A stretch of 14,920 nucleotides of DNA from CBDVBZ01 sp965372355 (GTDB lineage: Bacteria > Krumholzibacteriota > Krumholzibacteriia > WVZY01), in assembly GCA_965372355.1 (NCBI GenBank), contig CBDVBZ010000091.1, forward strand, positions 1-14,920, written 5' to 3'. Shown here piece by piece: positions 1 to 5,259 of the stretch (within the stretch, counting starts at the first letter, position 1; each line of letters begins with the position of its first letter). The translations under genes and the position numbers were made by a program. The notes below the pieces were generated by a model. That model worked only from the letters and a program-made list of their open reading frames with translations, was not told the DNA's origin and searched no databases.

Positions 1-29
1 GCTCCTTCACCCGATGCCGCTTGAGACAA

Positions 30-32
30 CAT
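30..32 (-). other. Possible start codon of a first-cassette ORF running off the left edge
   Basis: On the minus strand an ATG at 32-30 opens a frame (M L S Q A A S G E G) that stays open to the window edge. It lies about 20 bases downstream of the candidate GTTAGGC core, where the first ORF of an integron cassette would be expected. Only ten codons are visible, and the GGGG before the ATG is too close to be a good ribosome binding site. This is a positional guess, not a gene call. Confidence 0.15.
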
Positions 33-47
33 CCCCAAGACCCGGGT

Positions 48-54
48 CGCCTAA
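48..54 (-). other. Candidate integron recombination core (GTTAGGC)
   Basis: The minus strand reads GTTAGGC here, a full match to the GTTRRRY core that IntI cleaves in attI and attC sites. It is the only full match I found in the 230 bases downstream of intI. No matching RYYYAAC partner sits at an attC-like distance; the nearest is ACGCAAC, which breaks the consensus at one base. If the site is real it is therefore more likely an attI than an attC. A seven-base degenerate motif is weak evidence alone; the position after intI makes it worth listing. Confidence 0.3.
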
Positions 55-59
55 CTATT

Positions 60-65
60 CTTATA
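60..65 (-). promoter_or_regulatory. Possible -10 box (TATAAG) reading toward the left edge
   Basis: The minus strand reads TATAAG immediately downstream of the palindrome at 70-86. Transcription would begin near 53, inside the GTTAGGC core. No convincing -35 lies 16-18 bases upstream (GTACTC), so it would need an activator or not be a promoter. It is listed as a candidate cassette promoter. Confidence 0.2.
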
Positions 66-69
66 CTGC

Positions 70-86
70 ACTCCCAGTCTGGGAGT
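70..86. repeat. Palindrome 1, arms ACTCCCA/TGGGAGT
   Basis: Perfect 7-base arms ACTCCCA and TGGGAGT flank a GTC spacer. It shares its arms with the longer palindrome at 158-179, about 90 bases away centre to centre. Neither is followed by a T run, so a terminator is unlikely. A pair of operator sites or DNA folding elements is the better reading. Confidence 0.6.
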
Positions 87-100
87 ACGCTCGATAACTG

Positions 101-112
101 CTTATGCTGCAA
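101..112. repeat. Short direct repeat, copy 1 (CTTATGCTGCAA)
   Basis: CTTATGCTGCAA recurs at 208-220 as CTTATTGCTGCAA, with one base inserted. In attI1 the integrase binds direct repeats near the core, so these could be accessory sites of an attI. That role is inferred from position only. Confidence 0.3.
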
Positions 113-157
113 ACACCAACAATCATAACCGCCACAATAACAACGGGTTGCGTCTTG

Positions 158-179
158 GCACTCCCACCGGTGGGAGTGC
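158..179. repeat. Palindrome 2, perfect 22 bp
   Basis: An 11-base arm GCACTCCCACC is followed directly by its exact reverse complement. It contains the same ACTCCCA/TGGGAGT arms as the palindrome at 70-86. With flanks it reads TTGGCACTC, ten bases, GAGTGCTTA. Each arm matches 8 of 9 bases of a CIRCE heat-shock operator, but the spacer is 10 rather than 9. A dimeric repressor site is plausible; the regulator is unknown. Confidence 0.65.
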
Positions 180-207
180 TTATGTCGCGAAGTTGCTGCA
201 TATGCTA

Positions 208-220
208 CTTATTGCTGCAA
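208..220. repeat. Short direct repeat, copy 2 (CTTATTGCTGCAA)
   Basis: Second copy of the short repeat at 101-112, differing by one inserted T. It lies just beyond the 3' end of intI. Confidence 0.3.
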
Positions 221-249
221 GCCGCTCGACCTATGTGTCGAGCGGGCTT
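219..249 (-). terminator. Hairpin over the intI stop codon
   Basis: Arms AAGCCGCTCGAC (219-230) and GTCGAGCGGGCTT (237-249) pair over 12 bp with one bulged base. The loop CTATGT contains the intI stop codon. No T run follows on the minus strand, so it is a weak intrinsic terminator at best; it could also stabilise the 3' end of the mRNA. Confidence 0.4.
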
Positions 250-1286
250 CTGACTCCTAACCCCCCACGGTTGAGGACGTGAGTGTAGATCATGGTGGTG
301 CTGACGTTCCGGTGTCCCAGGAGTTCCTGGATGGTCCGGATGTCCATACCTGATTCCAGGAGATGCGTGGCAAACGAATGACGGAGGGTGTGGCAGGATG
401 CCCGCTTGGCGATCCCTGCTTGTTGGACGGCCTGCCGGACGGCACGCTGCAAGGCCGTGGGGTGCCGGTGATGCCGGCGCAGCTCCCCGGTCCGTCGATC
501 CGCGTGGTGCCTTCTGGATGGGAAGATCCACTGCCAGGCCCACTCCGACGCCGCACGGTGCGATTTGCGCTCGTACGCGCCCGGCAGCTCGACACGTCCC
601 ATTCCCGCACGAAGATCCCGCCGGTGCAAACGACGCACACACTCGAGATGTCCCCGGAGTTCCTCCGCCAACGAATCCGGCAACACGGTCCCGCGATCCT
701 TGCCTCCCTTCCCGTCCCGGATAACAATTTCCCGCCGCTTGAAATCCACATCCTTCACGCGAAGCCCGCAACACTCCGACACCCTCAACCCCGAACCGTA
801 CAGAAGAGACGCCATGAGCCAGGACGTTCCATCGAGGCACGCGAGCAACGCGTGCGCTTCCTCGCGCGTCAGCACAACAGGCAGCCGCGCGGGACGCTTG
901 GCCAGCTGGATACCCTCGATCCAGCCGACCCGCTCTCCGAGAACATCCCGGTAGAGAAACAACAGCGCGCTTAGCGCCTGGTTCTGGGTGGATGCGGATA
1001 CGTTGCGCTCCGTGGCGAGCCACGAGACAAACGTGCGGATCTCGTCGGCGCCCATCTTGCGGGGATGACGCTTGCCGTGAAACACGACAAACCGGCGAAC
1101 CCAGCCGATATACGTTTTCTCTGTCCTGGGACTGTAGTGTCTTGCGCGGATGGCTTCTCGGACGGCCTCGAGCAGCCGCGGAGATGGCCTCGAAGGGACA
1201 ATCTTGTATAGACGGGGGCGCTCGCGAACAATCGTCGTATCCGCCCACGACCCCGGCGCCTGTGTAAAACCCACGATCACATCCAC
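231..1286 (-). CDS. intI: Integron integrase IntI (tyrosine recombinase)
   Basis: This is a site-specific tyrosine recombinase that inserts and excises gene cassettes by joining attI and attC sites. The 351-residue protein has the SAM-like core-binding domain (about 35-125), then the catalytic domain with R168 in GSGLRVSE, a lysine in GKGGKDR (193-196), H299-x-x-R302, H325 and nucleophile Y334 in IYTHVLNR. The IntI-specific insert that separates this family from XerC/D is present at about 233-275 (LPGAYERK, then EWAWQWIFPS, then RRHH). The C-terminus VLNRGGLGVRSPLD is also typical. All catalytic residues are present and no frameshift is seen, so it looks functional. The ATG at 1286 has GGGGGAG about ten bases upstream. 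The gene points away from the tRNA and rpoD, and no cassette array fits on its 5' side. Confidence 0.95.
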   Translation of the reverse strand: MDVIVGFTQAPGSWADTTIVRERPRLYKIVPSRPSPRLLEAVREAIRARHYSPRTEKTYIGWVRRFVVFHGKRHPRKMGADEIRTFVSWLATERNVSASTQNQALSALLFLYRDVLGERVGWIEGIQLAKRPARLPVVLTREEAHALLACLDGTSWLMASLLYGSGLRVSECCGLRVKDVDFKRREIVIRDGKGGKDRGTVLPDSLAEELRGHLECVRRLHRRDLRAGMGRVELPGAYERKSHRAASEWAWQWIFPSRRHHADRRTGELRRHHRHPTALQRAVRQAVQQAGIAKRASCHTLRHSFATHLLESGMDIRTIQELLGHRNVSTTMIYTHVLNRGGLGVRSPLDT

Positions 1287-1332
1287 ATCTCACTCCCCCG
1301 TTTTCAGGCCACAGCGTGGGGTGCCATGTGGG

Positions 1333-1362
1333 ATTATACTAGTAATATCATACGCGTGTCAA
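1333..1362 (-). promoter_or_regulatory. Consensus sigma-70 promoter of intI
   Basis: On the minus strand a perfect -35 TTGACA (1357-1362) and a perfect -10 TATAAT (1333-1338) are separated by 18 bases. Transcription would start near 1326, about 40 bases before the intI ATG. The TACTAGTA palindrome just upstream of the -10 could be an operator. I see no CTGT-N8-ACAG or GAAC-N4-GTTC LexA box. Confidence 0.8.
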
Positions 1363-1400
1363 CAAGCCGCAAGCCCAGTGTTAACCAAAACATGCACTGA

Positions 1401-1423
1401 AGAAAAGGGGGCTGCGATGCCCC
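1401..1423 (-). terminator. Intrinsic terminator of the rpoD-tRNA unit
   Basis: The minus strand reads GGGGC, a six-base loop ATCGCA, GCCCC, then CTTTTCTTC. The short GC-rich stem followed by a T-rich tract is a standard Rho-independent terminator. It lies downstream of the tRNA and just upstream of the intI promoter, separating the two transcripts. Confidence 0.65.
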
Positions 1424-1427
1424 GAGA

Positions 1428-1466
1428 CATCGAAGCCTCTCCCAAGAGACGGGAGAGGCTTCGATG
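1428..1466. repeat. Perfect 16-bp hairpin just 3' of the tRNA
   Basis: Arms CATCGAAGCCTCTCCC (1428-1443) and their exact complement (1451-1466) enclose a seven-base loop AAGAGAC. It begins six bases after the tRNA 3' end on the minus strand and is followed by the T-run terminator at 1401-1423. It could assist termination or act as a tRNA 3' processing signal. Confidence 0.7.
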
Positions 1467-1472
1467 TATTTG

Positions 1473-1545
1473 TGGGCCCACCACGATTTGAACCTGGGAC
1501 CGACCGGTTATGAGCCGGTGGCTCTAACCACTGAGCTATGGGCCC
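1473..1545 (-). tRNA. tRNA with anticodon CAU, probably tRNA-Ile2
   Basis: A 73-nucleotide cloverleaf: seven-base-pair acceptor stem GGGCCCA/TGGGCCC with discriminator A, D arm GCTC/GAGC, anticodon stem ACCGG/CCGGT with loop CTCATAA, and T loop TTCAAAT. CCA is not encoded. The anticodon is CAU. Pairs C4-G69 and C5-G68, known TilS determinants, together with the general likeness to E. coli tRNA-Ile2, favour the lysidine-modified isoleucine tRNA reading AUA over elongator Met. The T stem has one G-G mismatch (52-62). It starts 44 bases after the rpoD stop with no promoter of its own visible, so it is probably processed from the rpoD transcript. Confidence 0.9.
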
Positions 1546-1589
1546 TTTCGTTGGGCATCCTATCACGCGGGCGCCAAGCTCGGCCAGTG

Positions 1590-3338
1590 CTATACGATCT
1601 CGGTGTATCCTTTCAGTTTCCGGGCTCGGCTCGGGTGCTGCAGCTTCTTTAGCGCCTTCGCCTCGATCTGACGCACACGCTCGCGGGTCACATTGAATAT
1701 CGTGCCCACTTCCTCGAGTGTGCGCGGTGTCCCGTCACCCAGTCCGAAACGCAACCGGATCACTTTCTCCTCGCGACGTGTCAGCGTCGAGAGCACCTTG
1801 GTCAGCTGCTCACGCAGCATCGCGTGCGCCGCCGTCTGCGCCGGCGAGGCCGCACCGGTGTCCTCGATAAAATCCGACAGATTGCTGTCCTCGTCCTCGC
1901 CGATCGGCCGGTCGAGCGAGATCGGTTCCATACTGGCCTTCATCACGCTCTTCACCTTGTCGACCGGGTAGGCGAGCTTCTTGGCGACTTCCTCGGGGGT
2001 GGGATCGCGCCCGTTCTCCTGGACGAGTTTCCGCGCCGTGCGTGACACCTTGTTGATCGCCTCGATCATATGCACGGGTACTCGGATCGTCCGCGCCTGA
2101 TCGGCGATCGCTCGGGTGATCGCCTGCCGAATCCACCACGTCGCGTACGTACTGAACTTGTATCCCTTTCGATAATCGAACTTGTCTACGGCGCGCATCA
2201 GGCCACTGTTTCCCTCCTGGATCAGATCCAGAAACTCGAGACCGCGGTTTGTGTAACGCTTCGCGATCGCGATCACGAGCCGCACGTTGGCCTCGATCAT
2301 TTCCCGCTTGGCCTTCTCGCGCTGGTGCTCACCCTGATCGATCGTGTAAACGAGCTGGTCCATTTCGGACGTCGTCACATTCTCCACTTTTTCGATCTTG
2401 CTGAGCTCCCGCTTCAGCGCCTTCATCTTCTTCTGGAAGTCCTCCAGAACATCCTGGGACCACGGTCCCTTGCCGTTGACCCGGATGCTGCGCTTGCGCT
2501 TGAAGCCCTTCATCTTGGTGATCGTCTTGCGCAGCTCCTCATAGTGCATACCGATAAACTGCTCGTATTCCGTGAACTTCGACCGATGCTCGACGATTTC
2601 CTCGAGCCGCTCGCGGATCATACCCACGATGACCTCGAGCTTCTTCGGATTGAGTTGAAGCTTCAAATACTCATCAAACAGCTTGCCCTGCCGGAGATCA
2701 ATCGACCGCTGCAGCTTCGGGAGCTTGGAGGCGTTCTTCCTGAGTCGGGCCTTTTTCTGAAGCTCGACGATCTCCTTGCGCAGCTGGCCGATCCGCCGGA
2801 TCGGCCGGAAGCGCGCCTGCAGCTCTTTCTTCCCCGTGTAGTGGGGGTGCAACGCGCCCGCTTCCACCTGGACAAGGTCATCGAGCCGCATTTCCTCCTT
2901 CTCGACCAGCTTGGAAAGCCGCTGGAGTTCCTTGATCGAGCCATCCATCGAAAAGACGGCCCTCGCGACCCTGAGCTGGCCATCCTCGATCCGCTTGGCG
3001 AGTTCGACCTCACCCTCGCGGTCGAGCAGAGGCACCTTGCCCATCTCCCGCAGGTACATCCGGACGGGGTCGTCGTACCGGATGACCGTTTTCATCATTT
3101 CTTCCTGCTTGGCCTCCTCCTTCTCCTCCCGGCGCTTCTTGGCCTCGATCTTGAGCCGCGCCTTCTCAGGGGAATCGAAGAAATCGATCTTCTCCTCACT
3201 GAGCCGATCGTACAGGGCCACGATATCCTCAGGACTGAAGTCGTTCCCGACCAAGGCGTCGATTTCGTGATTTAGGATAAACCCCTTGTCGTCCGCCACC
3301 CGGCGTATGTCTTCCAATACGTCTTCAAACTTATCCAT
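1590..3338 (-). CDS. rpoD: Primary RNA polymerase sigma factor RpoD (sigma-70)
   Basis: The vegetative sigma factor directs RNA polymerase to -35/-10 promoters. Numbering below is from the ATG plus one. It has a short region 1.1 (about 1-85), region 1.2 (DPVRMYLREMGKVPLL, about 91-106), a charged non-conserved insert (about 120-340), region 2 (NVRLVIAIAKRY through FSTYATWWIRQAITRAIADQ, about 352-415), region 3, and a region 4 helix-turn-helix ending VTRERVRQIEAKALKKL (about 551-567). The region 2.4/4.2 residues match the primary family, not an alternative sigma. I place the start at the ATG at 3338, which has GAGGTG four bases upstream; an in-frame TTG directly before it is less likely. It lies 21 bases after dnaG, as in the dnaG-rpoD pair of many bacteria, and precedes the tRNA. 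Confidence 0.98.
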   Translation of the reverse strand: MDKFEDVLEDIRRVADDKGFILNHEIDALVGNDFSPEDIVALYDRLSEEKIDFFDSPEKARLKIEAKKRREEKEEAKQEEMMKTVIRYDDPVRMYLREMGKVPLLDREGEVELAKRIEDGQLRVARAVFSMDGSIKELQRLSKLVEKEEMRLDDLVQVEAGALHPHYTGKKELQARFRPIRRIGQLRKEIVELQKKARLRKNASKLPKLQRSIDLRQGKLFDEYLKLQLNPKKLEVIVGMIRERLEEIVEHRSKFTEYEQFIGMHYEELRKTITKMKGFKRKRSIRVNGKGPWSQDVLEDFQKKMKALKRELSKIEKVENVTTSEMDQLVYTIDQGEHQREKAKREMIEANVRLVIAIAKRYTNRGLEFLDLIQEGNSGLMRAVDKFDYRKGYKFSTYATWWIRQAITRAIADQARTIRVPVHMIEAINKVSRTARKLVQENGRDPTPEEVAKKLAYPVDKVKSVMKASMEPISLDRPIGEDEDSNLSDFIEDTGAASPAQTAAHAMLREQLTKVLSTLTRREEKVIRLRFGLGDGTPRTLEEVGTIFNVTRERVRQIEAKALKKLQHPSRARKLKGYTEIV

Positions 3339-3359
3339 CAAACACCTCGTTCAGAGTCA

Positions 3360-5108
3360 TCAAAGTTCCATCAAAGCCTGTTTGAGCATCTCGAACTGCT
3401 TGGCGACCGCGATCGCCTCATCGCTGTCCTCCGGCAATACCTTCAGCTTCTCGCTCAGTGCACTGAGTTCGTCGCGGATCTGGAGTTCTTTGACCCGCCG
3501 CACGGTGTCCTTGAGAAGTATGTCTGGATCGCCAGGGGGTATCGGAATGAGAGATATCTCTGCCGCAAGCCCTTCTAATCCCGCAGCTTCCGCCTGTTTC
3601 TGAAATGCTTTGCTCCTTATATCAATATGGTTTTCCCAGGCCGAGTCAAGGAGTTTGTAAAGCCTGCGACAAGGTTCCTGGGAAAAATCGTCCGGGTCGA
3701 GTTTCTCTCGAGCCGCTGCTGCTTCGGGGCCACCCTGAAGCAGCAAACGGAGCAAATTCTTCTCCAACCGCGTCCGTTTTAGCGCCTCGGGCGACGGTTC
3801 CGGCTCCCGGCGTTGGGTCTCAGTGGCTCCTCGAGGTGTACGCCATCTAGGGAAGCTCTCGGGGTCGATCCCGAGAACCCTTGCGGCCTCCTGGGCCAGG
3901 ACCTCGTAGCGGAGCCGGTCGGGCGAGGCTCCAAAACCGGCGGATATACGCTGCACGACCGCCTCCTTCTCACGCGGTGAGGCAGCCCTACCTTTCATAA
4001 TATAGTCGAGATATTCGAAATATTCCAACGGCGCCGCAATTTTTCCGGCAAATCCTTCCCGCCCCAGCTGTCGAACGGCGGAATCCGGGTCCATACCATC
4101 ACTTAGCTCCACAACCTTGACATTGAGGCCGGCGGCAAGAAATACCGAGCCCGCCGCCAGAGCGGAGTCGATGCCGGCCGGATCGGCATCGGGCACCAGG
4201 ATGACGTCCCGGGTGAGACGCCGCAGGAGTCCCGCGTGCTCCTGGGTGATCGCCGTCCCGCAGCTGGCAACCGCGTTGCAGAATCCATTCGCGTGGAGAC
4301 TGATGCAATCCGTGTAACCCTCCACCAGAATGACGGTCCGCTCGCTGCGGATCGTGGACCGGGCATGGTTGACCCCGTAGAGGATCCGGCGTTTGGAGTA
4401 GATGGGGCTCTCGATCGAGTTGAGATACTTGGGCTCGAGGGCCTTATCCAGCGTCCGGGCTCCAAAGGCCACGAACCGCCCCGAAAGCGTCGATATCGGG
4501 AACATGAGACGCTTTCTGAAGTAGTCGTAGTATCCCCTTCTCTTGTCGCTGGATGCGATCAGCTTGAGTTGTCTCATCGGCTCGATCGGGGCGGATTTCT
4601 TGCGGGCGGCCTGGTAGAACCGATCCCAGGCCTCCCCGGCGTAGCCCAGCTGGAAGGTCTCCCACATCGCCTCCGGGATCCCTCTTTGTTTGAGGTACAG
4701 CCGGGCCACCGCGCCGGTCTCCTTGCCCATCAGGTTGCGATGGTACCAGCGCGCGGCAAAATCGGTGATGCGGTAGAGCGGCTCGTTCTTGGACGTGTCG
4801 CTGTCGCTTTGGGGGGCGGTGGCGACTTCGATGCCGTACGGCTTGCCGAGCGCGCGGACGGCATCCGGAAAGGCAACCCCTTCGATCTCCATGATGAACG
4901 AGAACACGTTGCCACCACGTCCACAGCCAAAGCAGTGGAAGATCTGTTTGTCAGGACTGACGACAAAGCTCGGCGTCTTCTCATCGTGAAACGGGCACAG
5001 CGCCTTGTAGTTGACGCCGGCGCGTTTGAGATCGACAAAACGCCCGACGACATCGACGATGTCGGCGCGGTCACGGATCTCATCTATGGTTGATTGGGGA
5101 ATCTGCAC
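3360..5108 (-). CDS. dnaG: DNA primase DnaG
   Basis: Primase makes the RNA primers for leading- and lagging-strand replication with the DnaB helicase. The 582-residue protein has the N-terminal zinc-binding domain (C38, H41, C59, C62 in CPFH and FHCFGCGRGG), the RNA polymerase core (about 110-250) and a Toprim domain with E263 and D267 in LVEGYTD, and D307 and D309 in PDADPAG, plus SDGMDPD at 336-342. The C-terminal part (about 430-582) is the weakly conserved helicase-binding region. Length is normal. The start is a GTG at 5108 with AAGGAG four bases upstream. The 5' leader contains two hairpin repeats. It is followed at 21 bases by rpoD. Confidence 0.97.
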   Translation of the reverse strand: MQIPQSTIDEIRDRADIVDVVGRFVDLKRAGVNYKALCPFHDEKTPSFVVSPDKQIFHCFGCGRGGNVFSFIMEIEGVAFPDAVRALGKPYGIEVATAPQSDSDTSKNEPLYRITDFAARWYHRNLMGKETGAVARLYLKQRGIPEAMWETFQLGYAGEAWDRFYQAARKKSAPIEPMRQLKLIASSDKRRGYYDYFRKRLMFPISTLSGRFVAFGARTLDKALEPKYLNSIESPIYSKRRILYGVNHARSTIRSERTVILVEGYTDCISLHANGFCNAVASCGTAITQEHAGLLRRLTRDVILVPDADPAGIDSALAAGSVFLAAGLNVKVVELSDGMDPDSAVRQLGREGFAGKIAAPLEYFEYLDYIMKGRAASPREKEAVVQRISAGFGASPDRLRYEVLAQEAARVLGIDPESFPRWRTPRGATETQRREPEPSPEALKRTRLEKNLLRLLLQGGPEAAAAREKLDPDDFSQEPCRRLYKLLDSAWENHIDIRSKAFQKQAEAAGLEGLAAEISLIPIPPGDPDILLKDTVRRVKELQIRDELSALSEKLKVLPEDSDEAIAVAKQFEMLKQALMEL

Positions 5109-5121
5109 GATGCTCCTTGAG

Positions 5122-5176
5122 GCTGGTTCTGCCTGTCCTGGATGGACTGACGGCCAGAGGCCGCAGCAGAACCAGC
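5122..5176 (-). promoter_or_regulatory. Long stem-loop in the dnaG leader
   Basis: GCTGGTTCTGC (5122-5132) and its exact complement (5166-5176) form an 11-bp stem around a smaller hairpin (5147-5166). On the mRNA the structure ends only a few bases before the dnaG Shine-Dalgarno AAGGAG, with no T run. It could tune dnaG translation or be a processing site between mutS2 and dnaG. Confidence 0.5.
5147..5166 (+). repeat. Small palindromic repeat, copy 1
   Basis: CTGACGGCCAGAGGCCGCAG: a CGGCC/GGCCG stem between CTGA and CAG flanks. It matches the copy at 5193-5212 except in the loop, and the copy at 7758-7777 with paired stem changes. Confidence 0.65.
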
Positions 5177-5192
5177 GAACCTAGCCTAGCGC

Positions 5193-5212
5193 CTGACGGC
5201 CTATGGCCGCAG
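5193..5212 (+). repeat. Small palindromic repeat, copy 2
   Basis: CTGACGGCCTATGGCCGCAG has the stem and flanks of copy 1 with a different loop. It runs into CAGCCTGTCCTGGAAGAG (5210-5227). A 16-of-18 match to that tail occurs in reverse at 7664-7681, and a shorter part (GCCTGTCCTGGA) recurs at 5131-5142. Confidence 0.65.
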
Positions 5213-5259
5213 CCTGTCCTGGAAGAGCCGAACCGGCCAACACTGGCTCACCATTGAGG

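Noticed and set aside
48..153. An attC site between GCCTAAC (48-54) and GTTGCGT (147-153) on the plus strand
   Set aside because: Only the first simple site fits the consensus, the two ends pair poorly, and no inner L-box pairing was found. An attI core is the better reading.
155..185. A MerR-type promoter on the plus strand (TTGGCA, 19-base spacer with palindrome, TTATGT)
   Set aside because: The spacing fits, but the dyad overlaps the -35 box, the -10 is poor, and no plus-strand gene follows; intI is read the other way.
205..1293. A slightly longer minus-strand frame (362 residues) covering the same stretch as intI
   Set aside because: It has no recombinase motifs and a low-complexity Arg/Gly/Ala composition. 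The 351-residue frame contains all catalytic residues and the IntI insert.
1..1470. CRISPR array or phage remnant in the left region
   Set aside because: No regularly spaced repeats with unique spacers and no phage structural gene are present; the repeats are too few and irregular.
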